Positions 27,397 through 36,020 are shown, numbered from the stretch's first letter. The stretch is 64,000 bases of DNA from CAZJWR01 sp964549765 (GCA_964549765.1 CAZJWR010000011.1:1-64000), one strand, 5' to 3'. A program made the numbers and translations. The notes: generated by a model from the sequence alone, not told the origin.

Positions 27397-28280
27397 TGGC
27401 GCCTCCATAGGGGACGAATTTGTCGCCGAACACCCGCTTGTTGTTGTTGTTGTAGCATTCTAACAGAGTCGGCTTCTCGATATCGACGAATTTCCCCACC
27501 GTGATTTTCGATTGGAACGCAATCTCGACGTCTTTGGGATCANNNNNNNNNNTCAGCGCCGTGCTTGATCTCGCTGTTATCGTGGTAAAATTTCATAAGA
27601 TCGAGACCGGTACCCAGCTTGTTGAGACGGGCGTACAAAGTCGAGCAAGGCGCGACAACTTCCACGAATGAAAAGCCCGGCTTCATAATCGCCTCGGCGA
27701 TAGCTGTGGTCAGGCGGCGGATATGCAGCGCCGTCCAGCGGGCGACGTAGGTGGCGCCCGAAGATGCCGCCAGAAGCGGCAGATTGAAGGGATGCTCGTA
27801 GCATCCGTAGGGCGACGTCGAGGAGCGGGCCGTAATCGGCGTTGTCGGAGCAACCTGCCCGCCGGTCATGGCATAAATGAAATTGTTGACGCAGATAACC
27901 GTTAAATCGACGTTGCGCCGGGCGGTATGGATAAAATGGTTGCCGCCGATCGAGATGAGATCGCCGTCGCCGGAAAACACGATCACTTTCATATCCGGCC
28001 GAGCCAGACTCAACCCCACCGCGAAGGGAATCGACCGGCCGTGGGTGGTATGGAAAGAATCGATTTTCATGTATCCTGCGACCCGGCCGGTACAGCCGAT
28101 GCCGGATACGACGGCGACTTTGTCCAGATCCATTTTCAGCTTATCGAAGGCTGCGGCCAAGGCGGTGACCGTCGTCCCCAGCCCGCAGGTGGGACACCAG
28201 ATATGCGGAATGCGGTCCATCCGAAGAAGCCGTTCCATCGGATGTTCCTGTCTGACCGGCTGTTCTACACTCACGCTCAT
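27383..28280 (-). CDS. korB: 2-oxoacid:ferredoxin oxidoreductase, beta subunit, interrupted by an assembly gap
   Basis: The thiamine-diphosphate subunit. CPTCGLGTTVTAL near the N-terminus and the TPP/Mg motif SGDGDLISIGGNHF...NNFIYAMTGGQ are clear. The 10 Ns at 27543-27552 interrupt the gene after EIKHGA; the remaining frame DPKDVEIAFQSKITVGKFVD...PYGGANGNK continues on the far side and ends at 27383, so the C-terminus is intact beyond the gap. If read through the Ns as given, the frame breaks. The start overlaps the korA stop (ATGA). The Asn run near the end (NNNK) comes from a short AAC repeat. Confidence 0.9.
27543..27552. other. Ten-N assembly gap
   Basis: A run of ten N lies inside korB. 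The minus-strand sequence before it ends GCTGA and the sequence after it begins TGATCCC, so the two sides share TGA. Merging them would give GCT-GAT-CCC (Ala-Asp-Pro), which keeps the frame and fits the protein family, so little or no sequence may be missing. Confidence 0.9.
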
Positions 28281-29446
28281 TTGACTGCTTCCTTTATGAC
28301 GGTGTAAATTTCTTCGGGTTTATGCACCGTTCCTCCGGGATGCGGAACCAGAAACGTTTTGCACTTACCGGCGACACAGCGTTCCATCTCGTAATAGACT
28401 TGGCCCATGTTCATCTCAACCATAATCAGCGACTTGACCTTGGCCACCAGTTCTCGGACGCGCTGTTCGGGAAATGGCCACACGGTCACCATTTTGATCT
28501 GGCCGATCTTGATGCCCTCCTTGCGGGCGCGGGCGATGGCCGGCTGCATTACCCGCGAGGATATGCCGTAGGCCATGATGACGATCTCGGCGTCGTCGAC
28601 GTCCTGTTCTTCCAGCCAGATAATCTCGTCGGCGTGCTTTCTGATTTTGTCCATCAGGTGCGTGACATTGACCTTCTGTGCCTCGGCATTGATAACCGGG
28701 TAGCCTCGGGTGTCATGGGTCAGGCCGGTGACGTGGAATCGGAAACCCTTGCCCACCGGGAGCATCGGTGAGGGGACGCCGCTGCTGCCATTGCCGTCGA
28801 AATCGTACGGCCAGGCTTCGCCCGGTTTTTTGTCAGTAAAGCGGCGTTCGATCAGTTCGATCTTGTCGGCTTCGGGTATGACGACCTTTTCGGTCATATG
28901 CCCGACGCATTCGTCGGTCATGATCAGCACCGGCATGCGGTATTTCTCGGACAGGTTAAACGCGTGGACAGCCAGTTCGAACGATTCCTGCGGCGAATCG
29001 GGAGCGAGCGCGATGACCTCGTAGTCGCCATGCGAGCCCCAGCGGGCTTGCATCATGTCGGCCTGTCCGGGAAGCGTCGGCAGCCCCGTCGACGGCCCGC
29101 CGCGCTGGACATTGACCAGCACGCAAGGGGTTTCCAGCATCATGCCCAGGCCGAAATTTTCCATCATGAGCGAAAAGCCGGGACCCGAGGTGCAGGTCAT
29201 CGATTTCATGCCGCCCCAAGCGGCGCCCAAGATGGCGTTCATGCTGGCCAACTCGTCTTCCATCTGAATAAACAGCCCGCTCAACCGGGGAAAGCGCCGG
29301 GCGACGCGTTCGGCGATCTCGGTCGAGGGGGTGATGGGATAGCCGGCGAAGAAACGGCAGCCGGCAGCGATGGCGCCTTCGGCGCAGGCATAGTTGCCGT
29401 CGAGATAATGAGCTCCGGTGAGGACACCTTTGGGATCGGCTTTCAT
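28277..29446 (-). CDS. korA: 2-oxoacid:ferredoxin oxidoreductase, alpha subunit
   Basis: A 389-residue subunit of the 2-oxoglutarate-type enzyme (oxidative decarboxylation of a 2-oxoacid to the CoA ester with reduction of ferredoxin, cytoplasmic). FFAGYPITPSTEIAE, CTSGPGFSLMMENFG and QRGGPSTGLPTLPGQADMMQ are typical alpha-chain motifs. AGGAGGT lies 6 bases before the ATG, and the gene overlaps the korD stop by ATGA. The 2-oxoglutarate assignment is the usual one for this subunit layout, but branched-chain or other 2-oxoacids cannot be excluded. Confidence 0.93.
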   Translation of the reverse strand: MKADPKGVLTGAHYLDGNYACAEGAIAAGCRFFAGYPITPSTEIAERVARRFPRLSGLFIQMEDELASMNAILGAAWGGMKSMTCTSGPGFSLMMENFGLGMMLETPCVLVNVQRGGPSTGLPTLPGQADMMQARWGSHGDYEVIALAPDSPQESFELAVHAFNLSEKYRMPVLIMTDECVGHMTEKVVIPEADKIELIERRFTDKKPGEAWPYDFDGNGSSGVPSPMLPVGKGFRFHVTGLTHDTRGYPVINAEAQKVNVTHLMDKIRKHADEIIWLEEQDVDDAEIVIMAYGISSRVMQPAIARARKEGIKIGQIKMVTVWPFPEQRVRELVAKVKSLIMVEMNMGQVYYEMERCVAGKCKTFLVPHPGGTVHKPEEIYTVIKEAVK

Positions 29447-29724
29447 GCCACCACCTCCTTTTGATTCTCATCGGCGCGAACGCAATAGATTGCGAAATCG
29501 GGACAGAGCATTTCGCACAAGTCACAATTGACGCATTCTTCGGGTTTGACGGCGACGGGCGGATGGTATCCTTTGGAATTGAACTCTTCGGAAAGCTCCA
29601 GAACACCCTTGGGACAATATTCGACGCAAAAACCGCATCCCTTGCAGCGTTCCTTGATAATGTGCAATTCACCCCGGGGAATTTTAAGTTTGTCGACGTC
29701 TAACGGGGTTCGCCAGAATTTCAT
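29443..29724 (-). CDS. korD: 2-oxoacid:ferredoxin oxidoreductase, delta (ferredoxin) subunit
   Basis: A 93-residue protein with two [4Fe-4S] sites (CKGCGFCVEYCP and CVNCDLCEMLCP). It passes electrons from the TPP subunit to ferredoxin. GGGAGG lies 5 bases upstream of the ATG. First of the kor genes; 88 bases separate it from the hdrB stop, the largest gap inside the operon. Confidence 0.92.
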   Translation of the reverse strand: MKFWRTPLDVDKLKIPRGELHIIKERCKGCGFCVEYCPKGVLELSEEFNSKGYHPPVAVKPEECVNCDLCEMLCPDFAIYCVRADENQKEVVA

Positions 29725-29812
29725 AGGGCCTCCCCCGGCCGGCTCGGAACGGCCGGCGCGGCTGTGTCGGTTCGAACTACAATGTATACTTTATCGTATC
29801 AAAACCTTCGAA

Positions 29813-30685
29813 TCAAGCCGCCATGAGTTTGAGCAGGCGTTCGGCTTTCACCTTGTGCATATGCAGGCCGACGTCTTTCGGATCCAACCCCTGGGCAATG
29901 CCGAGCAGCTGGAAATAATACACGATCGGCACGTCGAAGGTCCTTTTCAATTTTCGTCCCAACACAATCTGCCCCAGGTCAAACTCGTCGAAACAAGTCG
30001 GGCAGATCAGTCCCATACAGTCGGCATTATGGCTTTTTATCGTGTCCAGTATCTCTGCGACCATATGATCGGGGATGGCATCGGTCATGCAGGCACGGCC
30101 GCAGCAGAGTAGTGTTTTTTCATGATGAATCGGCTCGGCGCCGATGGCTTTGAGCAGATTTTCCAGGATCGTCGGCCGGTTGGGGTCGTCGACGCGCATT
30201 ACCCGCGAGGGTTTGAGCAGATGGCAGCCGTAATGAACCGCCACCCGCAAACCCGTCAGCGGCCGGGTGACGGTTTCGGCGATACGCTCCATACCGAAAT
30301 CGTCGCGCAGGACGGTGACGGCGTGCCGGACATTGATCGATCCCTTGTACTGCCGCCCGATTTTCTTCAGCCGACGATTGACCCGTTCGCGAAGATCATC
30401 GTCTTCCTTAAGAGCCAGGTTGGTTTCGGATAGAGTGGCGGTGCATCCGGAGCAGGTGGTGATAATATCATGGCCGGTATCCTCGGCTAGAGAAATATTC
30501 CTCGCCGCGAGCGTATACCAGTCCTCCTTGTTGGAAGCCTGGAAGTAAATCGGATCGGGACAGCAGGAAAACCCCTCGACGTCGACGAGGTCGCACCCGA
30601 CGGTGGTCATGGTGCGCCTGACGGCGGCCTCGAACCACGGATATTTGGTCGTCATCATACAGCCGAAGAACGGGACGTATTTCAT
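29813..30685 (-). CDS. hdrB: HdrB-like CCG-domain protein
   Basis: A 290-residue protein with two Cys-rich CCG motifs (FFGCMMT, then SCCPDP, then CSGC; VHYGCHLL, then LLCCGRACM, then CPTC). In methanogen HdrB these bind two noncubane [4Fe-4S] clusters that reduce the disulfide. ATG at 30685 sits one base after the hdrC stop, with GGTGG as ribosome site; a GTG three codons upstream is an alternative. The bacterial disulfide or other substrate is unknown. Confidence 0.87.
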   Translation of the reverse strand: MKYVPFFGCMMTTKYPWFEAAVRRTMTTVGCDLVDVEGFSCCPDPIYFQASNKEDWYTLAARNISLAEDTGHDIITTCSGCTATLSETNLALKEDDDLRERVNRRLKKIGRQYKGSINVRHAVTVLRDDFGMERIAETVTRPLTGLRVAVHYGCHLLKPSRVMRVDDPNRPTILENLLKAIGAEPIHHEKTLLCCGRACMTDAIPDHMVAEILDTIKSHNADCMGLICPTCFDEFDLGQIVLGRKLKRTFDVPIVYYFQLLGIAQGLDPKDVGLHMHKVKAERLLKLMAA

Positions 30686-30686
30686 A

Positions 30687-31184
30687 TCACCCACCCCCGA
30701 TCAGTTTCTTGATCTCATCCACGGGAACGTCCTTCAGCGGTTTGAGGCCGAATTCCGCCCGGCGTTTCTCGACCAGCGAGGTGACTTTGGTGGTGATGCC
30801 ATAATCAACGACGCTGGATGATATCTGGGGGACAAGATCGGGTGATTTACCCTCTCTGACGCACAGGTTTTTGAGCGCGATGATGACATCGACCGGCCGC
30901 ACGTCCTGGGGGCATCGTTCCGAGCAGGTGTAGCAGTTGGTGCAGTCCCAAATCTCGGAATCGCGCCTGATCAACTCGTCCTCGAAACCGAGCAGCGCCT
31001 TGAGGATAATCAATCGCGGATTGAACGAATCGGAATAGTTGTTGGCCGGACAGTCGGCGACACACGCCCCGCATTGATAACAGAAGTTATGTCGATAGCC
31101 TTCGGCGATCCCGTTCAATTTCTCGCGAAAGGCGAAATTGATCTCGTATACATCCCCGGATGGCAGAGTAGTCCGTTCCACCAA
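30687..31184 (-). CDS. hdrC: HdrC-like ferredoxin protein
   Basis: A 165-residue protein with two [4Fe-4S] ferredoxin motifs (CYQCGACVADCP at about 35-46 and CTNCYTCSERCP), the HdrC layout with a helical C-terminal part. It is the first gene of the operon. No ATG fits the domain start closely; TTG at 31184 or GTG at 31181 is used, with AGGTGG 6-9 bases upstream. A promoter lies about 80-110 bases upstream. Confidence 0.86.
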   Translation of the reverse strand: MVERTTLPSGDVYEINFAFREKLNGIAEGYRHNFCYQCGACVADCPANNYSDSFNPRLIILKALLGFEDELIRRDSEIWDCTNCYTCSERCPQDVRPVDVIIALKNLCVREGKSPDLVPQISSSVVDYGITTKVTSLVEKRRAEFGLKPLKDVPVDEIKKLIGGG

Positions 31185-31264
31185 TCATTTCCACCTGTTG
31201 AAGTTCGTGCAAAGATGCTATGTAAATGAAAAGACCAAAGCGAGTTGTCGTGTGACCTGTATTT

Positions 31265-31292
31265 AATTTAAGATATCTTTCCTCGATGTCAA
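31265..31292 (-). promoter_or_regulatory. Promoter of the hdr/kor operon
   Basis: On the minus strand TTGACA (31292-31287) and TAAATT (31270-31265) are separated by 16 bases, about 80 bases upstream of hdrC. The leader is long enough for a regulatory site but none is recognisable. Confidence 0.6.
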
Positions 31293-31443
31293 TGCTTTTT
31301 CGTGCATAATATTCTCGCTTATTGCAAAAAACCGCAACGGATTTGGGAAAAATAAATCTTTACGAAAAAGTAATAATTATCGCAACGCCCCGCTCGGGGC
31401 TTGCAAACCGGCGCTGGGCGCTCGGTCAATTCCCGCGGGCAAA

Positions 31444-31473
31444 TGAAAAGGCCCGCCGCACGCGGCGAGCCTT
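31444..31473 (-). terminator. Intrinsic terminator of the caspase-like gene
   Basis: On the minus strand AAGGCTCGCCGC (31473-31462) pairs with GCGGCGGGCCTT (31459-31448, one mismatch) across a two-base loop, then TTCATTT. It lies 21 bases after the stop of the gene at 31494-32372. Confidence 0.75.
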
Positions 31474-31493
31474 CAAATTCGATCCTCTCGAAT

Positions 31494-32372
31494 TTACATA
31501 TCGAACATGCCGTCGTATTGGTCGGTATGATTAGGGCAGACGCGAACATGATAGTGCTTTGCCCATGCTCTCATGCCGCTTTCGGCGTACGAGGCGCAAT
31601 CTTCTCCGTAAATAAGACCCTGATCCTCGGCTCCCTCCAGGAAGAAATAGGTCCAGGCGCCTTGGTTGAGATCGGGGGCATCATACGAATAGCAATTCAT
31701 CGACGCCGTCGCCATCAAGGTGCCGGTGGTAACGTCGGAGTGGAAATCGATCAACTCGCAGGCGTCCATCGTCACCAGCTTTTTGGTGCAATTGACGGCG
31801 TTGAAATAGGACATCACATAGCCGTGGGTGACATAATACAGGTCGGTCGAAATAATGCTCGATCCGTACCCCGGCGCCTTGGCGCCGTGGCCGGAATAAC
31901 AAAAGCAAATTTCATCGCCCGGCGAGGCGTTGGCGATCAACCATTGCAGGCCGGCGGTAATGGCGTCGGCAGTGGCGTTGCGATTGAGGTCAACGCGGCA
32001 GGTAAAACCCTGGCTTTGATAATAACTTTTCATCGCCGCCGCATCGTCATCACAAAATTGCAGGTCGTTGGCAGTTCCCTCATAATCGGAAATACCCACG
32101 ATGTACGCGTATTTGTGGGCGGGGTTCGGATTGGGGTCGGCGCTTCCCGTATCCGGCGGCGGTGGCGGGGGCTTCTTCTCCAACGACATTACCGTTATCG
32201 GTTCCTTGATAAAATGAGTGACGACATCCGCTGGACGGGTTTCAACAAATTCCGGCCGTTGGACCAACGTGATCTGCGAAACGTCCGGTTGTGTAACGGT
32301 GGGTGAGTCGCTGCAACTGGCAAACATAAGTATCATGCTGCCCAGAGCCAACAGCAATAGGAGTTTCCTCAT
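31494..32372 (-). CDS. Caspase-fold (C14) lipoprotein
   Basis: A 292-residue protein with a lipobox (MFASC, Cys at about 20), a Pro-rich linker (residues about 66-85) and a caspase-type protease domain. The catalytic dyad is visible: His162 in YSGHG and Cys205 in MDAC. Bacterial members of this family (metacaspase-like, C14) cleave after basic residues and are often secreted; the target is unknown. AGGAGG precedes the ATG, and the gene is monocistronic with its own terminator. Confidence 0.85.
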   Translation of the reverse strand: MRKLLLLLALGSMILMFASCSDSPTVTQPDVSQITLVQRPEFVETRPADVVTHFIKEPITVMSLEKKPPPPPPDTGSADPNPNPAHKYAYIVGISDYEGTANDLQFCDDDAAAMKSYYQSQGFTCRVDLNRNATADAITAGLQWLIANASPGDEICFCYSGHGAKAPGYGSSIISTDLYYVTHGYVMSYFNAVNCTKKLVTMDACELIDFHSDVTTGTLMATASMNCYSYDAPDLNQGAWTYFFLEGAEDQGLIYGEDCASYAESGMRAWAKHYHVRVCPNHTDQYDGMFDM

Positions 32373-32598
32373 AACCTCCTCCTTACAGATGGGTTTAATG
32401 ATGAATTATATATTGAAAAAGGTGGGATTATTCGACTCACTTCAACTCTACCCCTGTGAAAAGCCAACCGTCACACTGTAGCCGAAAATATTACATTTAC
32501 AACAAATATAGATCAAGTTAAAAATGATACAAGCGAAATTTTTTTTGCCGGCGGCGGTATTTTCACCGATAATTTTGTGATTTTTTTCGCAAATCCTC

Positions 32599-32626
32599 TT
32601 GACTAACGGCCGAAACAAGGTAAATT
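32599..32626 (+). promoter_or_regulatory. Promoter of the fur-feo cluster
   Basis: TTGACT (32599-32604) and TAAATT (32621-32626) are 16 bases apart, 37 bases before the fur ATG. The -10 element overlaps the palindrome at 32624-32642, so binding there would block RNA polymerase. Confidence 0.6.
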
Positions 32627-32642
32627 GAAAATGAGTTTCAAT
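32624..32642. promoter_or_regulatory. Palindromic operator, probable Fur-family box
   Basis: ATTGAAA-ATGAG-TTTCAAT is a perfect 7-5-7 inverted repeat overlapping the -10 element, upstream of a fur-type gene and the iron-uptake genes. The pattern is like Fur/PerR boxes (AT-rich arms with TGA/TCA). Autoregulation by the downstream regulator is inferred. Confidence 0.6.
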
Positions 32643-32662
32643 TTCGTTGACGGGAGCGACCG

Positions 32663-33109
32663 ATGGTCGAAGGAGAACGACAGATTTTCGGCGCCTATAT
32701 CAAGGCGGAAGGACTCAAGGTCACCGCCCAGCGCACCCATATCCTCGACGCCTTTCTTGGCACCGACAAGCACGTCTCGGTCGAGGACGTCTACGTTCTG
32801 GCCAATCGCGGCAAACGGCGGGTGGGGTTCGCTACCGTCTGGCGGACGATGAAGCTGATCGCCGATTGCGGGCTGGCCCGAGAAGTCGCGTTCGATGACG
32901 GCGTGTCCCGATTCGAACATACCCACGGCAAAAGTCATCATCATCACTTGATCTGCACCCGATGCAAGAGGGTCATCGAGTTTACCAGCGAGGAGTTGGA
33001 TGCGGTCGAAAGGTCGATTGCCGAGGACTATGAATTCGAGCTGCACTCGCACCGGTTCGAAATATTCGGGCTGTGCAAAACCTGCCGCCGGAAGAAGGCG
33101 AGAAGATGA
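32663..33109 (+). CDS. fur: Fur-family metal-dependent repressor
   Basis: A 148-residue regulator. The N-terminal winged helix (VTAQRTHILDAFLGTD, then VGFATVWRTMKLIADCG) and the C-terminal metal domain (HHHH at 92-95, CTRC at 98-101, CKTC at 138-141) are intact. It binds Fe(II) or another metal and represses transcription. Adjacent feoA and feoB support an iron-uptake role, though Zur or PerR cannot be excluded by sequence alone. Shine-Dalgarno GGGAG lies 7 bases upstream. Confidence 0.88.
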   Translation: MVEGERQIFGAYIKAEGLKVTAQRTHILDAFLGTDKHVSVEDVYVLANRGKRRVGFATVWRTMKLIADCGLAREVAFDDGVSRFEHTHGKSHHHHLICTRCKRVIEFTSEELDAVERSIAEDYEFELHSHRFEIFGLCKTCRRKKARR

Positions 33110-33228
33110 GATCGAAGAAGACGCTCAATCAAGACGGACGACGCCGCCAACGTACACGGTGGAGGCGACGCTTAAGCCAGCTCCGGCCCTTTGCCGAAAA
33201 TGGCGGGAAGATTCAAAAAGAGGAAGCT

Positions 33229-33477
33229 ATGAACGACATCGGGAATAAATTGACGTTGAGTAGTACCAAGACGGGTAAATCATACACGCTGGTCGGGTTT
33301 GACGGCGGCCAGCGACTCCGGGAGAAAATCTATTCCATGGGGCTGAATTCGGGCGCAATATTCACCATTATCAGCAACCCCGGCTACGGACCGGTGGGGC
33401 TTGAAGTCCGCCAGACGCGGCTCGGCATCGGGCGCGGCATGGCCGTCAAGATCAAGGTGCGGGAAGTTGAGACATAA
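33229..33477 (+). CDS. feoA: Ferrous iron transport protein A
   Basis: An 82-residue SH3-like FeoA protein (GGQRLREKIYSMGLNSG, then RLGIGRGMAVKIKV). The ATG at 33229 is chosen because the domain begins right after it and GAGGAA lies 6 bases upstream; a longer frame from 33073 adds 52 Arg/Lys-rich residues without homology. FeoA assists FeoB. It overlaps feoB by about 11 bases. Confidence 0.9.
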   Translation: MNDIGNKLTLSSTKTGKSYTLVGFDGGQRLREKIYSMGLNSGAIFTIISNPGYGPVGLEVRQTRLGIGRGMAVKIKVREVET

Positions 33478-35626
33478 CGACCGGCCGCTCGTGGTCGCCC
33501 TCGCGGGCAACCCAAATTCCGGCAAAACCACTATTTTCAATAACCTCACGGGAGCCAACCAGCATGTCGGCAACTATCCCGGTGTGACGGTCGAACGAAA
33601 AGAAGGATTTCTGACCTTCCGGAACCGTCGCGTTAAAATCGTCGACCTGCCCGGAACGTATTCCCTGTCAGCCTATTCCATCGAAGAGATCATCGCCCGT
33701 AAATTCATTATCGACGAACATCCCGACGTCGTCATCGATATTGTCGACGCCGTCAATATCGAGCGGAATTTATATCTGACCACGCAGCTATTGGAACTGG
33801 GCACGCCGCTGGTCATCGCGATGAATATGACCGACATGGCCGTCAGCCGGGGCGTCATCACCGACGACAAACGTCTCTCTCAGCTTCTGAACGTCCCCGT
33901 CGTGCCAACCATCGGCAACAAGCGCAAAGGCATGGATGAATTGCTTCAGGCGGCGGTGGATATCGCCGAGAATCTCGACCGCCCCTCCCCTGCCACGGTC
34001 AATTATGGCCGCGACTTCGAGGGCGAATTGGCCAGCCTGACCGATGTCCTCTACGATTCCGATATATCCTTCAATGGATACCAGCCGCGCTGGGTGGCAT
34101 TGAAGCTCCTCGAAGGGGACGACGAAATTTCCCGGCTGATAGAGAGTCAGCCCTCCGGTGAACAGGTTTCGGCCGCCGCCCAGAGGGGACGAAATCGGGT
34201 TGAAATGCTCTTCGGCGATACCGCTTCGGGCGTCATTTCCGATCAGAGATATGGATTTATCAGCGGCGCCTGCTCCGAAGCAACGACTTTGACGGGGCAG
34301 CAACGGCATAACATTTCGGACGCCGTCGATCTGGCCCTCATCCATCCTATTCTGGGCCTGCCGATATTCGCCTTTCTGATGTGGCTGATGTTCAACCTGG
34401 TGTTCACCTTGGGCGAGAAACCGATGGAGTGGATCGAGGCCGGCATCGGCGCTCTGGCGGTATTTTTATCGTCGGTTCTCCCGCCGAGCCTGCTCAGTTC
34501 GCTCTTGATCGACGGTGTTATCGCCGGCGTGGGAGGAGTTATTGTCTTCTTGCCGAATATCATGCTTTTATTTCTGGCGGTAGCCATACTGGAAGACACC
34601 GGTTACATGGCGCGGGCGGCGTTTGTCATGGATCGATTGATGCACAAAATCGGGCTTCACGGCAAATCGTTTATTCCGATGTTAATCGGGTTCGGGTGTA
34701 CGGTCCCGGCCTATATGAGCAGCCGTATCCTCGAAGATCGCACCGACCGATTGGTGACGATGCACGTGACGACGTTTATGAGCTGCGGCGCGCGATTGCC
34801 GGTGTATATCCTCGTCTGCGGCGCGTTCTGGCCGCATCATGCCGGGAACGTCGTTTTCTCCATTTATGCTCTGGGAGTGGTGGTGGCCGTCGGCATGGTC
34901 AAGCTCCTGCGGGCGACGCGGTTCAAAGGCATGTCGTCGCCGTTTATCATGGAGTTGCCGCCGTATCGCGTGCCGACACTCAGAAGCCTCGGGCTTCATA
35001 TGTGGGAACGGTCGTGGCTGTATGTGCGCAAAGCAGGAACGATCATTTTGGGTATTGCGATCATTGTCTGGTTTATTACGACTTTTCCCGTGAAAAACGA
35101 TTTCAGTCGAGATTACCCGACCATGATTCAAGACGCCCAAGCCGCACAGAACGCGGGGCAGGTCACGGGAGCCGATGCCGGGAAGCAGATCATGCAATAC
35201 AAAAATGCGATGGCGTCGGAGCGGATTGAATACAGTTTTGCCGGGCGGCTGGGGAAATTCATTGAGCCGGTTATCAAGCCGCTGGGGTTCGACTGGCGGC
35301 TGGGCATTGCCTTGATATCGGGGTTTGCGGCCAAAGAGGTTGTCGTGTCCACGATGGGAACGATTTACGGCGTAGCCGATCCCAACGAGGAATCGGAATC
35401 GTTGCGTGAGAGACTCGCCTCCGATCCACGCTATTCGCATCTGATCGCATATGCGTTTCTGGTTTTTGTCCTGTTGTACATGCCGTGCATGGCATCGATG
35501 GCGGTTTTTCTCCGTGAGTCCGGGTCATCCAAGGAACTGATGTTTCAAATCGGCATGACGCTCACGCTGGCCTGGACGATGGCGTTGATCGTTTATCAGG
35601 GCGGGAAACTATTGGGCCTGGGGTAG
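33467..35626 (+). CDS. feoB: Ferrous iron transporter B
   Basis: A 719-residue Fe(II) permease with an N-terminal G domain (GNPNSGKTT G1, DLPGTYSLSAYS G3, NMTD G4) and a membrane part with paired gate regions and the conserved Cys in GFGCTVPAYMSSR. I place the start at TTG 33467 because the only upstream ATG (33401) lies deep within feoA and gives a non-homologous Arg/Ser-rich extension. It is followed by the small FeoB-associated gene. Confidence 0.92.
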   Translation: MRHNDRPLVVALAGNPNSGKTTIFNNLTGANQHVGNYPGVTVERKEGFLTFRNRRVKIVDLPGTYSLSAYSIEEIIARKFIIDEHPDVVIDIVDAVNIERNLYLTTQLLELGTPLVIAMNMTDMAVSRGVITDDKRLSQLLNVPVVPTIGNKRKGMDELLQAAVDIAENLDRPSPATVNYGRDFEGELASLTDVLYDSDISFNGYQPRWVALKLLEGDDEISRLIESQPSGEQVSAAAQRGRNRVEMLFGDTASGVISDQRYGFISGACSEATTLTGQQRHNISDAVDLALIHPILGLPIFAFLMWLMFNLVFTLGEKPMEWIEAGIGALAVFLSSVLPPSLLSSLLIDGVIAGVGGVIVFLPNIMLLFLAVAILEDTGYMARAAFVMDRLMHKIGLHGKSFIPMLIGFGCTVPAYMSSRILEDRTDRLVTMHVTTFMSCGARLPVYILVCGAFWPHHAGNVVFSIYALGVVVAVGMVKLLRATRFKGMSSPFIMELPPYRVPTLRSLGLHMWERSWLYVRKAGTIILGIAIIVWFITTFPVKNDFSRDYPTMIQDAQAAQNAGQVTGADAGKQIMQYKNAMASERIEYSFAGRLGKFIEPVIKPLGFDWRLGIALISGFAAKEVVVSTMGTIYGVADPNEESESLRERLASDPRYSHLIAYAFLVFVLLYMPCMASMAVFLRESGSSKELMFQIGMTLTLAWTMALIVYQGGKLLGLG

Positions 35627-35650
35627 TGTTATTGAGAACGAGTATAGGGT

Positions 35651-35812
35651 ATGATAGAATATATCGTAATATTCGGAATTGTCGGTGTGGCCGCCTTCTT
35701 CGTCGGCCGTTACCTGTGGCGGGAGGCCAAATCAGGCCATTGCGCCAACTGCAACTGCGCCGTGAAGCGGCAGGCGTCATCCTCCGCTCCGTCGGATCGT
35801 TTTCCGGTATAA
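35651..35812 (+). CDS. FeoB-associated Cys-rich small membrane protein
   Basis: A 53-residue protein: one membrane helix (IVIFGIVGVAAFFVGRYLW) followed by CANCNC and a short polar tail. Such proteins (FeoB-associated, Pfam DUF/FeoC-like membrane type) lie next to feoB in many genomes and may help bind or reduce iron. It starts 25 bases after feoB. Confidence 0.8.
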   Translation: MIEYIVIFGIVGVAAFFVGRYLWREAKSGHCANCNCAVKRQASSSAPSDRFPV

Positions 35813-35890
35813 TCCTTTACACATCTCCTCCGACTATTCGGTTTAGCGAAATGGCATGGATGCCTCATCTGTGCAATTTAATAAACCTAT

Positions 35891-35962
35891 TGTCATTCCC
35901 GCGAAGGCGGGAATCCATGATTGCCAGCAGCATTATGGATACCCGTTTTCACGGGCATGACA
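35891..35962. repeat. REPIN-like element: two palindromes in inverted orientation
   Basis: The first half (35891-35920) is the same palindrome as at 19381-19410 in the opposite orientation (GCG-GAAGG-CGG core). The second half (35935-35962) is a related, degenerate palindrome. Terminal inverted repeats are TGTCATTCCCG and CGGGCATGACA (10 of 11 matching). Two inverted REP units with a short spacer is the structure of a REPIN, normally mobilised by a RAYT transposase, none of which is in this window. Confidence 0.8.
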
Positions 35963-36020
35963 AATATAAACATTAAGATTGATGAGAATCCGATTTTTCG
36001 ACGGGCCCGTTCAGGCTATC

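Noticed and set aside
27432..27453. GTT trinucleotide run as a regulatory microsatellite
   Set aside because: It encodes a short Asn run near the KorB C-terminus; only about five units, no sign of phase variation.
33073..33228. N-terminal extension of feoA from 33073
   Set aside because: The 52 extra residues are basic and unlike FeoA; a good ribosome site and the domain start support 33229.
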